Position numbers and translations under genes: made by a program. Positions 38,788 to 47,798 of a stretch of DNA of 64,000 bases are shown piece by piece; the stretch's first letter is position 1, and the number at the start of each line of letters is the position of its first letter. The stretch spans positions 186,001 through 250,000 of the forward strand of contig JAOUOD010000005.1 of assembly GCA_029880545.1 (NCBI GenBank), given 5' to 3'. The stretch is from Gammaproteobacteria bacterium (GTDB lineage: Bacteria > Pseudomonadota > Gammaproteobacteria > Acidiferrobacterales > SZUA-150). The notes beneath the pieces were generated by a model. The model had not been told where the DNA came from. It was given only the letters and a program-made list of their open reading frames with translations, and searched no databases.

Positions 38788-40806
38788 ATGGATACATCCA
38801 GCACTCACCCAAAAGCCCGACCTAAACTATTGCAGGAGCGCTTGAGACGCAGGTTTCATCAGCCCGGTTTTACGCTGCTGCTCATCCTGTTTGTCAGCTT
38901 CGGCCTGATCGCCAGTGGCGGCGCTATTATATTGGTTGGCTATGAGGGCCAGAATCTGTTGTTGCTCAGGCAGGCGCAAAACAGTCTCGAGGTAAATGTC
39001 CGGGCCACAGGTGACCGGTTCAGGGCGGCCGTCAACGCGCTTGGCGCTGATGCGCGATTTCTGTCAATTATTGAGCCGGTAAATGGTTATGCGCGATCGT
39101 TGAACGGCGACCGGGTGGATCCAAAATTTGGCTTTACCACGTCCCGCTGGCTGCAACTGGTTGGCGGCGCATTTGTGGAGATGGCGACTGCGCGACCGGA
39201 TTATCTTGAGATCAGGCTGCTGACGGCTGATGCATCGGGGCGGGAACTGGTCAGGGTCAGCCGGGGAGACGGAACCCTCGAGGTGGTTGCCGGGCCGGAA
39301 TTGAAGCGCAAGACGGATAATCCCTATTTCCAGAAGGCGAGGTTGCTTGGACAGGGGGGTATCTATTTTTCTGAAATTAACCTCAGCCGGGATGACGGCA
39401 AAATACAGGTCCCGAGGATAGCGGTGATCAGGGTGGTCGCGCCAGTCTTCGACAGCCGTGGCAAGCGCATCGCGCTGGTTGTTATCAACCAGGATTTTTC
39501 GGCAATTCTCAGGAGCCTGATCAATCTCGAAGACGAAGGGTTTAGCAGTCGCTATTTCGTTCTTAATGATCGCGGTGATTATCTTTATCATCCGGACTAT
39601 ACGAAGCAGTTCGCTTTCGAATTTGGAGATCATCGCAATGCTGTGAGAGATTTTCCCGGCCTTGTACCAATTATTGAGCATGCCAGGACTCATGACAGCA
39701 TGACCGGCGGGCTCGATCATCATGATGATCATACACACTCACACCAGTCCGATGGATCGGTCAGGCGCATGTTCACGCATTTTGATCTTGTCGAGGTCGG
39801 CAGCCCGGGATTTTTCCAGAAATTCTTCATCGGCATATCAGCTGATTACGATGACATTATCGCCGGCACCCATGACATTGTTGTTAATACCATACTTGTT
39901 GCCGCTCTGATCCTTTTGTCCTCGGTCCTGGCGACAGTGGTTTTCTCTCAGATTATTACCCGCCCAATCCGCAATATTACTGAATGGGTTAATTCGGATG
40001 GCAGGGGTGATACGGCTGGCAAGTTACCGCTGGATGACCGCACCGAAGTGGGTGTTCTGGCTCGATCATTCCTTGGATTGGTGAATACCTTGCGCAGCAG
40101 CGAACAACGACTGGTCAGGAAAAACCAGGAGCTGGTTGCCCGCAACCGGGAGCTGGACCAGTTTGCCTATATCGCTTCTCATGACCTGAAATCACCTTTG
40201 CGCGCCATTACCAGTCTTTCCGAATGGCTTGAAGAGGATATTGGCGATACGTTGAGCGAAGAATCACGGGAACAGCTACGCCTTTTGAGGAGTCGGGCAA
40301 GGCGAATGGATGATTTGATTAACGGCATCCTGTTGTACTCACGAGTGGGGCGGGAAGCGATCGCCAGCGAGGATGTGAATTTTGAAGACCTGCTGGATGA
40401 AATCTGGAGTGATTCCGTCCAACAGGGCTGCACGCTGGTGAAGCATGTAAATGTGAAAACGATTCATGCAGAGGCAGTGCTCTTGCGACAGGTGCTTGCC
40501 AATCTTGTTGGTAACGCTGTCAAGCATGGAGACAGCGACCGCATAATTGTACAGGTATCGGCAAAAATCGAGAACAATGCCTGTGTTTTTGATGTTACCG
40601 ATGATGGGCCGGGCATACCAAAAGAGTACCACGACAAAGTGTTTCGAATCTTTCAGACCCTGCAGGCCCGCGATACCCGCGAAAGCGCCGGTATTGGCCT
40701 GACTATCGTCAAGAAAATCATTGATGAGCATGGCGGGTCTATCAGCCTTGAATCTCCCGTTGAAAACAATCACGGCACCCGGTTCCGGGTTGTCTGGCCA
40801 CTGTAG
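38788..40806 (+). CDS. Membrane sensor histidine kinase with His-rich periplasmic loop
   Basis: 672 residues. TM1 at about 28-52 and TM2 at about 367-389 enclose a large Cache/PAS-like periplasmic domain, followed by a HAMP-like linker, coiled coil, HisKA with phospho-acceptor His465 (ASHDLKSPLRAI) and HATPase_c with NLVGNAVKHG, DDGPGIP and AGIGLTIVKKI motifs. An unusual insertion GGLDHHDDHTHSH at about 307-319 lies in the periplasmic domain and could bind metal. No response-regulator gene is adjacent; a stand-alone receiver lies at 45.5 kb. The next gene starts 73 nt after the stop. Confidence 0.92.
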   Translation: MDTSSTHPKARPKLLQERLRRRFHQPGFTLLLILFVSFGLIASGGAIILVGYEGQNLLLLRQAQNSLEVNVRATGDRFRAAVNALGADARFLSIIEPVNGYARSLNGDRVDPKFGFTTSRWLQLVGGAFVEMATARPDYLEIRLLTADASGRELVRVSRGDGTLEVVAGPELKRKTDNPYFQKARLLGQGGIYFSEINLSRDDGKIQVPRIAVIRVVAPVFDSRGKRIALVVINQDFSAILRSLINLEDEGFSSRYFVLNDRGDYLYHPDYTKQFAFEFGDHRNAVRDFPGLVPIIEHARTHDSMTGGLDHHDDHTHSHQSDGSVRRMFTHFDLVEVGSPGFFQKFFIGISADYDDIIAGTHDIVVNTILVAALILLSSVLATVVFSQIITRPIRNITEWVNSDGRGDTAGKLPLDDRTEVGVLARSFLGLVNTLRSSEQRLVRKNQELVARNRELDQFAYIASHDLKSPLRAITSLSEWLEEDIGDTLSEESREQLRLLRSRARRMDDLINGILLYSRVGREAIASEDVNFEDLLDEIWSDSVQQGCTLVKHVNVKTIHAEAVLLRQVLANLVGNAVKHGDSDRIIVQVSAKIENNACVFDVTDDGPGIPKEYHDKVFRIFQTLQARDTRESAGIGLTIVKKIIDEHGGSISLESPVENNHGTRFRVVWPL

Positions 40807-40879
40807 CTTCCGTAAAAGCACGCCAGTTTCTGCAGTTAATGATATTATCCGGCTGCCTGAGTCAGTGCGGAGATTGGTT

Positions 40880-41641
40880 GTGCGTCGTGAGAAGTTTCAT
40901 GTAACCGGCAGTACCGGGGCCGGGTTGGCGGTACAGCTGGATTTGCCCGATAACAGCGAGCCTGGTCACTATATTATCTATTCCCATTGCTTTACCTGCA
41001 GCAAGAATCTCAAATCCATTAATAACATTGCTCGTGCCGTAGTGGAGAGTGGCTGGGGATTTGTCCGCTTTGATTTTACCGGTGTCGGCGAGAGTGACGG
41101 TGTGTTCGCTGATACCAATTTTGCATCGGATGTTGCCGATATTCATGCAGTGATTTCCGCAATGCGAGAGCAAGGAATGTCGGTGGAAGTACTGGTCGGT
41201 CATTCGCTGGGTGGTGCGGCGTCCATCCAGGCGGCATCCGAGGATGAATCAATCAAGGCGGTCGCTACCATTGGTGCACCGTTTCATGGTGGCGACGTGG
41301 CACGGCGATTCCTGCACCTGCGTGAACAGGTGCGCAGTACCGGCAAGGCGGAAATCGAGATTGGTGGTCAGCGATTCGAGATCGGCGAACGGTTCCTGGC
41401 AGATGCCGAACTGCCGGATCTCACTGCAAGCCTGAAGAAGCTGAAAGCACCCATCCTGGTCATGCATGCGTCTTCGGATGCAACGGTTGAGATGGAGAAT
41501 GCCACGCGCATTTTCATGGCTGCACATCACCCGAAAAGTTTTGTTTCGTTGGCCGATGCCGATCATCTGCTCAATAACCCGGTTGATGCACGCTATGTCG
41601 GCAACCTGGTTGTCACCTGGGCCGGTCGTTACGTCGACTGA
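40880..41641 (+). CDS. Alpha/beta hydrolase of the OsmC-hydrolase family, lacking the OsmC domain
   Basis: 253 residues from GTG 40880 (VRREKFHVTGSTGAGLAVQLDLP), with GGAG 7 nt upstream; the longer frame starts inside the kinase gene and is rejected. It matches the hydrolase half of bifunctional hydrolase/OsmC proteins: YSHCFTCSKNLKSINNIARA, FDFTGVGESDG, then GHSLGGA with nucleophile Ser109, ending at HLLNNPVDARYVG. In bifunctional members an OsmC peroxiredoxin-like domain follows; here the stop comes instead and a YaeQ-like gene starts 7 nt later. Likely esterase or thioesterase activity, substrate unknown. Confidence 0.85.
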   Translation: MRREKFHVTGSTGAGLAVQLDLPDNSEPGHYIIYSHCFTCSKNLKSINNIARAVVESGWGFVRFDFTGVGESDGVFADTNFASDVADIHAVISAMREQGMSVEVLVGHSLGGAASIQAASEDESIKAVATIGAPFHGGDVARRFLHLREQVRSTGKAEIEIGGQRFEIGERFLADAELPDLTASLKKLKAPILVMHASSDATVEMENATRIFMAAHHPKSFVSLADADHLLNNPVDARYVGNLVVTWAGRYVD

Positions 41642-41648
41642 TAAGGTT

Positions 41649-42170
41649 ATGTCAGATCAATCCATTATTTATCGATATTCACTCCACCTGGTTGACCAGG
41701 GTTGCAGTGTGGATGAAGCAGTTGACCTGGTTGTCGCCAAACATCCTTCCGAGACTGAAGAACATTGTCTTATGCGGCTGCTTGCCTGGGGACTGTTCTG
41801 GCAGCCGGGTATCAGAATGGCCGGCTCGGTATGCCAGGGAGACGAGCCGGATCTTCAGGTTGAACAGCATGGCATTATTGTCGGGATCAATAACCAGAAA
41901 CGTATTCGCAAAGCTGCGGTCAGGCATCCACGGCTGACTTGTCTCGAATGGCGGCCGCGGTTTATTCGCAGTGCATCCGAGCTGTGCCAGCGCATTAATC
42001 GCGATGGCGCGACAGCAACAATCATTGGTGTCGAAGGTGAATTGAACGGCCTGCTTGCATCAGTGCAGCGTCGCAACAACTGGATGCTGGAATTGACGGA
42101 TCACGATTTTGTTGTCGATACAGGCAAGAACAAGTTTGAATTCAGCACCCAGACCTTGTGCCGGTTATAA
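41649..42170 (+). CDS. YaeQ-family protein, divergent active site
   Basis: 173 residues from ATG 41649, 7 nt after the hydrolase stop. YaeQ signatures are HPSETEEHCLMRLLAWGLF near 37 and CQGDEPDL near 66. YaeQ has a PD-(D/E)XK nuclease-like fold. In E. coli YaeQ (recalled from memory) the next segment contains an Asp and a Glu in IDLWIELG; here the corresponding stretch reads GIIVGINNQKRIRKA, so acidic active-site residues seem to be lost. This may be a non-catalytic paralogue. It ends 5 nt from the convergent parA-like gene. Confidence 0.75.
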   Translation: MSDQSIIYRYSLHLVDQGCSVDEAVDLVVAKHPSETEEHCLMRLLAWGLFWQPGIRMAGSVCQGDEPDLQVEQHGIIVGINNQKRIRKAAVRHPRLTCLEWRPRFIRSASELCQRINRDGATATIIGVEGELNGLLASVQRRNNWMLELTDHDFVVDTGKNKFEFSTQTLCRL

Positions 42171-42175
42171 ATGAA

Positions 42176-42817
42176 TCAGGCGGCCCGGCTACGCTTGCTG
42201 CGCAGGTAACGAATCAGTGGTTGCCATTGCTCGACATCCTGCCACACGGCCGATGGCGCCATCTCGAAGATGCCAACGCCACGTTCGGCGGCGCGCACAT
42301 AGTTCTGGGTATCTCGCAGGGTAGCGACAAGGGGAATGCCCAGCTTTTTCAGAAACTCATGCAGTTTCTGGTAGATAAGTGTATTTTCCCGTACCCGGTT
42401 GGCAATGATGGCAAGCTTGCTGTCACCACGACTGACCTGGCCATTCTTCAGCAACTCCTGGATGAAATCAGCGGCGGCGCGCATATCCATTGGCGACGGC
42501 AGGACCGGTACCAGTACGGTTTCGGCCTTGCGTACGAGGGCAGTAATATCCTTGCCGTGTACGGCGGCGGGCGCATCCAGGATCAGCACCTCGGTATCAC
42601 GGGGCGCGCGAACGCTGCCCTGGCTGCCATCGAGGCCGGTAATAACCGGCCACTGCTCGGAGCGGGCCTTCAGCCAGGCCAATGATGACGATTGCGGATC
42701 AAAATCCGCCAATGCCACCTGTTTGCCTTCTTCCCAGGCAAAATAGCTGGCAAGATTCGTAGCCAGCGTCGATTTGCCGCAACCACCTTTTGCATTGAGT
42801 ACCAGAATACTGCGCAT
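42176..42817 (-). CDS. Orphan ParA/MinD-type ATPase
   Basis: 213 residues from ATG 42817 (MRSILVLNAKGGCGKSTLATNLASYFA). The deviant Walker A KGGCGKST at about 10-17, the ADFDPQSSSLAWLKAR segment and VLILDAPAAVHG Walker B-like strand define the ParA superfamily. No ParB-like gene or parS-like repeat is next to it, so it is more likely to position a protein cluster than to partition DNA. The C-terminal tail RYLRSKRSRAA is basic and may bind DNA. Divergent from hrpB with about 95 nt between. Confidence 0.85.
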   Translation of the reverse strand: MRSILVLNAKGGCGKSTLATNLASYFAWEEGKQVALADFDPQSSSLAWLKARSEQWPVITGLDGSQGSVRAPRDTEVLILDAPAAVHGKDITALVRKAETVLVPVLPSPMDMRAAADFIQELLKNGQVSRGDSKLAIIANRVRENTLIYQKLHEFLKKLGIPLVATLRDTQNYVRAAERGVGIFEMAPSAVWQDVEQWQPLIRYLRSKRSRAA

Positions 42818-42913
42818 GTTGAGCAAGTGCCTTAAACGTACCGAAATTGTGTTTATACACCTTATCAGGGAATTAAACCCCGTGCCAAGGGTTCGCCCCG
42901 TGATTTCCGGATC

Positions 42914-45397
42914 ATGACCATTCTTAGCCCGTTTCCGGTGCAGGAAGTGTTGCCACAACTGGCCAAAACCCTGGCCGATAGTCGCCAGTGCCTGTTGGTG
43001 GCGCCGCCGGGTGCCGGCAAGACCACCCAGGTACCGCTGGCGCTGTATTCGAGCGACTGGCTCGCCGGTCGGAACATATTAATGCTCGAGCCGCGACGCC
43101 TGGCGGCCCGGTCAGCGGCCGCTTTTATGGCCCGGCAACTGGGTGAACCGGTAGGCCAGACCGTCGGTTACACGGTTCGACTGGATCGCAAGGTCAGCAG
43201 GCAAACGCGGATCGAGGTGGTTACCGAGGGTATTCTGACCCGAAGACTGCAAAATGATCCGGAGCTTGGCGATGTTGGCCTGATCATTTTTGACGAGTTT
43301 CATGAGCGTAATATTCACAGTGATCTTGGTCTTGCGCTGGTTCGCGATATCCAGCAGGGCTTGCGCGACGATCTGCGCGTACTGGTCATGTCAGCAACGC
43401 TGGATGTCAGGCGCCTGCGTGAATTTTTCGGTGATGTCCCGGAAGTTGTCAGTGAAGGCCGAATGCACGATGTTGAACATCATTACCTGGATCGTGATCC
43501 GGCAGTCGATTCCCTGGACACGGTATTGGCAAAAACAGTAGATAACGTGTTAGTCAATACCGAGGGGGATGTTTTGGTATTCCTGCCCGGGGTTGCCGAG
43601 ATAGAGCGCGTACGTACACGGCTCGATCAGCAACTGGCCCAGCAACCGGTCAGTGTTCTGCCGTTGCATGGCGCCTTGAGCCTGGCTGACCAGGATCGGG
43701 TCATGCAACCGTTGCCGGGTCAACGCAAGCTGATACTGGCAACCAATATCGCCGAGACCAGCCTGACCATTGACGGAGTGCGCGTAGTGATTGATTCCGG
43801 GCTCGCACGCGAAAACCGCTTTCGTGCGGCAAGCGGCATGAGCCGGCTGGAGACGGTGCGCATCAGTGCCGATTCCGCAACCCAACGATGTGGTCGTGCC
43901 GGTCGCCAGGCGCCGGGTCAATGTTATCGATTGTGGTCGAGGAATACGCAGGCCGGACTTGTGCCCGAGCGTATCCCGGAGATATTGCGTACCGACCTGG
44001 CAGCGTTGGTGCTGGAGTTGGCATGTTGGGGTGTGACGGATATTACGGCGCTGCAATGGGTGGATGTGCCAACTGACGCACATGTACAGCAAGCGCGATC
44101 GTTGTTGAATCAACTGGCGCTGGTTGATGCCGAAGGCAGGGTAACGGCAATCGGCAAGTCGGTGGCATTGCTGGGTTTATCGCCACGCCTGGGTTGCATG
44201 TTGCTCAAGGCGCGTGAACGTGGCCAGGGTTGGGTCGGCTGCCTGTTGGCCGCCTTGCTGGAAGAGCGGGATATCATGCAAGGTGAATTCAACGGCAGCA
44301 TGGAAAAGCGCCTTGAACTGTTGTTGACCGGTGCAGTCGGCAAGCGTGGCAAGCGAATTATTGACGTGGCAAATCGTTATGCGCGTAGCCTGGATGTGAA
44401 GCCGGCTGATGTCGATCCGCATGTATCGGGCCTGTTACTGGCTGAAGCATTTCCGGATCGTATTGCCATGGCGCGTGATGACCGGTTGCAGCGTTACCAG
44501 CTGGTCAACGGTCGTGGCGCATCAATGCACAGTAATGAAGCCAGCCAGGGCGGGCGTTTTATTGTCATCACCGATATCGATGATCGCCAGGGAGACAGCC
44601 GTATATTCCGCTATGCGCAGTTGAGCGGTAGTGATATGGAATACCTGGAGTCTGCACTGGCGGTTACCGAAACCCAGTGCGACTGGGACGACAAACAGCA
44701 ACGCATCGTGGCGCGGAAACTGACGCACATCGGTGCCGTGGAATTAGCGTCAACACGGCTTGATGCGGTATCGGATGAACAGGCAGCATCGATGTTTTTT
44801 GTGCTGATTCGTAAAACCGGTATTGACATGCTGCCGTGGAGTGAGGCGGCGCGAAGCCTGCAGGCGCGTATACGCATGGCATCTACGCTGGAACCGGGCT
44901 GGCCGGATGTTAATGACCCCGCCTTGCTCGAGAATCTTGAAACCTGGCTGTTTCCGTTTATCGGGGGTGTGCGCAGTCGTGGCGACCTGGGCAAGCTTGA
45001 TATGGCGAAGATGATTAAATCCATGCTCGACTGGCAACAACAACAATGGCTGGACCAGGCATTGCCCGAGCGCTATGAGCTGCCCGGTGGCAGGCACGCA
45101 CGTGTGGACTATGTCAGCGGAACAGTGCCGCTCATGCGTAGTCGATTACAGGATTTCTTCGGCCTGAATACACAACCGCGACTGGCCAATGGCAGGGTGG
45201 ATGTCATTATTGAGTTGTTGTCTCCGGCCAACCGGCCGGTGCAGCGGACCCAGGACTTGGCGGGATTCTGGTCAGGCAGTTATGCCGAGGTGCGCAAGGA
45301 AATGAAGGGGCGTTATCCCAAGCATCAGTGGCCGGAACAGCCTGGTCAATCAATAGCGGATCAATCGAGGTCTGATCAAGCGGGCGGGAAGAAGTAG
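42914..45397 (+). CDS. hrpB: ATP-dependent helicase HrpB
   Basis: 827 residues. DExH helicase core: Walker A PPGAGKTTQVP near 37, DEFHER motif II near 131, SATLD motif III and the C-terminal RCGRAGRQAPGQCYRLW motif VI. The HA2-like and HrpB C-terminal domains follow, ending FWSGSYAEVRKEMKGRYPKHQWPE, the diagnostic HrpB end. Length is normal. Function in most bacteria is RNA-related but poorly known. The start is divergent from the ParA-like gene; three hairpin repeats follow its stop. Confidence 0.95.
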   Translation: MTILSPFPVQEVLPQLAKTLADSRQCLLVAPPGAGKTTQVPLALYSSDWLAGRNILMLEPRRLAARSAAAFMARQLGEPVGQTVGYTVRLDRKVSRQTRIEVVTEGILTRRLQNDPELGDVGLIIFDEFHERNIHSDLGLALVRDIQQGLRDDLRVLVMSATLDVRRLREFFGDVPEVVSEGRMHDVEHHYLDRDPAVDSLDTVLAKTVDNVLVNTEGDVLVFLPGVAEIERVRTRLDQQLAQQPVSVLPLHGALSLADQDRVMQPLPGQRKLILATNIAETSLTIDGVRVVIDSGLARENRFRAASGMSRLETVRISADSATQRCGRAGRQAPGQCYRLWSRNTQAGLVPERIPEILRTDLAALVLELACWGVTDITALQWVDVPTDAHVQQARSLLNQLALVDAEGRVTAIGKSVALLGLSPRLGCMLLKARERGQGWVGCLLAALLEERDIMQGEFNGSMEKRLELLLTGAVGKRGKRIIDVANRYARSLDVKPADVDPHVSGLLLAEAFPDRIAMARDDRLQRYQLVNGRGASMHSNEASQGGRFIVITDIDDRQGDSRIFRYAQLSGSDMEYLESALAVTETQCDWDDKQQRIVARKLTHIGAVELASTRLDAVSDEQAASMFFVLIRKTGIDMLPWSEAARSLQARIRMASTLEPGWPDVNDPALLENLETWLFPFIGGVRSRGDLGKLDMAKMIKSMLDWQQQQWLDQALPERYELPGGRHARVDYVSGTVPLMRSRLQDFFGLNTQPRLANGRVDVIIELLSPANRPVQRTQDLAGFWSGSYAEVRKEMKGRYPKHQWPEQPGQSIADQSRSDQAGGKK

Positions 45398-45432
45398 CTG
45401 AGCTGCTGACATACCGGTTGTTGAGCCTGATG

Positions 45433-45512
45433 CACGACAACTCAGGCGTTGTCTTGAATTACACGACAACTCAGGCGTTGTCTTGAATTACACGACAACT
45501 CAGGCGTTGTCT
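45433..45512. repeat. Three tandem 29-bp repeats spanning the response-regulator stop codon
   Basis: Units at 45433-45461, 45462-45490 and a partial third from 45491 to 45512 (first 22 nt), all beginning CACGACAACTCAGGCGTTGT. Each contains the palindrome GACAAC-N6-GTTGTC. On the minus strand the third unit contains the last codons (GACAACGCC) and TGA of the response regulator, so the gene end has been copied twice beyond its own stop. The stacked hairpins may serve as terminator between the convergent hrpB and response-regulator genes. Confidence 0.9.
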
Positions 45513-45988
45513 TCGGGAATCACAACATCAGTGGCGACCACGTCTTCAATGGCGTCACCGTACATGGAATCCAGCTCGGCCAGGCTGGCATCGTGGTCAT
45601 TAAGATGTTTCTGCACCGTATCGCGCAACTGGTCGGGATCGAAAGGTTTCAGAATAAAGGCGTTGGCACCGCAGGCGTAGGCGCGTTCGCGAACAATATC
45701 TTCCTCGGCGCTGGTGACAACAATAATCGGCACATTGCCGATGTCTTCCTGGGCGCGTAGCTGGCAAATGAGTCCATAGCCATCGAGATTGGGCATGTTG
45801 ATATCGCTGATGACAAGATCCGGCTTCTGGTGCTGGGCGCTGGCCAGGCCTTTTTCACCGTCTTCGGCTTCCAGCAGGGTGTAATCGCTTTCGAGCGCAC
45901 GCTTGACGCTCACCCGTATTACGCGTGAATCATCAACAACCAGGACGCTCGGTTTTCCACCGGCTTGTGAAGTCTGAACAGCAGACAC
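45500..45988 (-). CDS. Single-domain response regulator
   Basis: 162 residues. A CheY-like receiver (SVLVVDDSRVIRVSVKRAL, phospho-acceptor Asp62 in LVISDINMPNLDG, Thr in VVTSAEED, Lys in FILKPFD) with an acidic C-terminal tail of about 40 residues (DAIEDVVATDVVIPEDNA) and no output domain. It probably acts by protein contact. The histidine kinase at 38.8 kb lacks its own regulator, but pairing is only inference. The stop codon lies within the 29-bp tandem repeat. Confidence 0.9.
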   Translation of the reverse strand: MSAVQTSQAGGKPSVLVVDDSRVIRVSVKRALESDYTLLEAEDGEKGLASAQHQKPDLVISDINMPNLDGYGLICQLRAQEDIGNVPIIVVTSAEEDIVRERAYACGANAFILKPFDPDQLRDTVQKHLNDHDASLAELDSMYGDAIEDVVATDVVIPEDNA

Positions 45989-46203
45989 CAGGTTCCCCCT
46001 AAATACAGCATTCTACTTACGGTAATCTATATAATAAGTGTAGTCTAATCAACGCTATTGCGCGATATTGTGAATGCAAAATACCATGAATGTTCATGAG
46101 GTTACAGCTTGCTGTTTATGTAGCAGGTCAGCAACCGGCGCGGAATCCGGGGTTTGGGTATAGTATTAATGGTGAAAACGGGACTTTGCGCACAGGACTT
46201 TGC

Positions 46204-46986
46204 ATGATCTACACAGAACGACGCTGTATTCAGGCTATTCTGGTCATTTCGTTTGCGTCGCTGATATTCATGTTGGCGCTGCCCGCGATTCCGCAGGATC
46301 CTTCGTACCACCATTTTGCTGATCAAGTTAAGCGCCTTGGCATACATAGCTTCAGCAACGTGACGTCCAACATCTTCTTTCTTTTTGTCGGGGTGGCAGG
46401 TCTATACCATCTCGCCCGGCAACCGCTGGCCACCGTGCAGCAGCAAATGTATGGCATGTTTTTTATTGGTGTCATGGCTACAGCATTCGGCTCCGCCTGG
46501 TATCACCTTGCGCCAGGAAACAAGACGCTCGTCTGGGACAGGTTGCCGATGAGCATCGCCTTCATGAGCCTGTTCAGCATCGTGTTGTATGAACGCCTGT
46601 CATCGCTGTGGGCGTCTCGCTTGTTCCCGATGCTTCTGGTGCTGGGAATTGCTTCTGTTGGTTACTGGCACTACACCGAATCCATAGGTCACGGGGATCT
46701 GCGTGCTTATGGCCTGGTTCAGTTTCTGCCGGCACTGTTGATGCCTGTCATCTTGTTGTGCCGGGGTGATCGAGGTCGTGACCGGTATCTCTGGCTGGTG
46801 ATAGCTTATTATGCGCTGGCCAAGCTTGCCGAATTCCTGGATGACGCCATGTTTCAGCTATTGGCTCAAACCGTCAGTGGCCACTCGGTAAAACACGTAC
46901 TGTCGGCCATCGCCGCGTGGATGGTGCTCAAGCATTGTCGTCGGCACTGCTATGGCTCCCCGGCGGTGTCCGATGTTGAAGGGTAA
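46204..46986 (+). CDS. Alkaline-ceramidase-like (CREST) membrane protein
   Basis: 260 residues from ATG 46204 (MIYTERRC); upstream in-frame sequence is not protein-like. Seven or so helices. Conserved CREST-type residues are FSNVTSNIFFLFVGVAGL near 52, FGSAWYHLAPGNKTLVWDRLPMS near 97-120 (His and Asp) and SGHSVKHVLSAIAAW near 230 (two His). These form the zinc-hydrolase site in eukaryotic alkaline ceramidases. Bacterial members have no firm function; lipid amide hydrolysis is possible. The last 37 nt overlap the convergent CsgG-like gene. Confidence 0.78.
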   Translation: MIYTERRCIQAILVISFASLIFMLALPAIPQDPSYHHFADQVKRLGIHSFSNVTSNIFFLFVGVAGLYHLARQPLATVQQQMYGMFFIGVMATAFGSAWYHLAPGNKTLVWDRLPMSIAFMSLFSIVLYERLSSLWASRLFPMLLVLGIASVGYWHYTESIGHGDLRAYGLVQFLPALLMPVILLCRGDRGRDRYLWLVIAYYALAKLAEFLDDAMFQLLAQTVSGHSVKHVLSAIAAWMVLKHCRRHCYGSPAVSDVEG

Positions 46987-47792
46987 CGGCGATAATCTTC
47001 AGGCGTGCGCCTGATAATTACAGCCACGGCAACGTTCACCATTTCAGACAAGGCTTTTTCAACCGGCGTATTGGAGAATACGCGAATCAGCCCCGGCGTG
47101 TGCAGGAATCCGTAACCGGTATGTTTGCCAATAAAGCCTTCCAGGCGTGTTTCGTTTTTCCATGATGTGCCTTCGACGGCAGTGGTAGCCAGGATGCGGC
47201 CACTGGCCGTATCAATCACGCGAATGTCCATGGCGACATAACTCTTGCTTGCACCAATTCGAAAGATGGCAATATCGTTGGCGTTTTTGCCAAGCGGTAT
47301 CGGGATCGGGAAGCCACCACCTTCCTTCGCCGCCTTGAACGCAGTCAGTGACCCGGTGACCAGCAATTCGGCGCCTTCAATCTCACCGACTGGTATCAAG
47401 GTTTTGTTGCCGGGCTGTGACGTGGCAAAGTCCTGCTCAACCAGGACATCCTTGATGGCATCGCGCTCCAGTACAATGTAACGATTGCTGTTGAACAGTG
47501 CCGTCGTCAGCATGTCACGAATGCTGCCCAGTACTGCGGGCTTGTCGATACCGGAAGGATCGTCCTTTAGAAATTCCTGCAAAGAGTTGGTCCCGGCGTT
47601 GCCGCTCTTGTCGATGATGGGACCTACGGCAATGCGTGCTTTCGGGCCGTCGTAACGTTCTGCCTGGGCTTCACTGATGCCGGCGCCTCCACCGCTGGTC
47701 ACAACGGGAGTGGTCGCGCATCCGGCTGTTGCCGACAATAACACTGCCAGCAGCAATCGTCGGGCATCAAAGCAGCGCCACATCCTTATCAC
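46950..47792 (-). CDS. CsgG/HfaB-like lipoprotein 1
   Basis: 280 residues. Signal peptide with lipobox ending ATAGC (Cys25). The CsgG-like core is seen in KARIAVGPIIDKSG, MLTTALFNSNRYIVLERDAIKDVLVEQDF, GAELLVTGSLTAF, DIRVIDTASGRILATTAVEG. CsgG forms the curli secretion pore; more distant homologues such as HfaB act in surface adhesin export. It is downstream of a shorter paralogue by 6 nt. No other curli genes are seen, so the pair is probably not curli-related. Confidence 0.82.
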   Translation of the reverse strand: MIRMWRCFDARRLLLAVLLSATAGCATTPVVTSGGGAGISEAQAERYDGPKARIAVGPIIDKSGNAGTNSLQEFLKDDPSGIDKPAVLGSIRDMLTTALFNSNRYIVLERDAIKDVLVEQDFATSQPGNKTLIPVGEIEGAELLVTGSLTAFKAAKEGGGFPIPIPLGKNANDIAIFRIGASKSYVAMDIRVIDTASGRILATTAVEGTSWKNETRLEGFIGKHTGYGFLHTPGLIRVFSNTPVEKALSEMVNVAVAVIIRRTPEDYRRYPSTSDTAGEP

Positions 47793-47798
47793 CGGAAT

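Noticed and set aside
40721-40879. Start of the alpha/beta hydrolase inside the histidine kinase gene
   Set aside because: The first 53 codons overlap the conserved C-terminus of the kinase and the family N-terminus begins at GTG 40880, which has its own GGAG.
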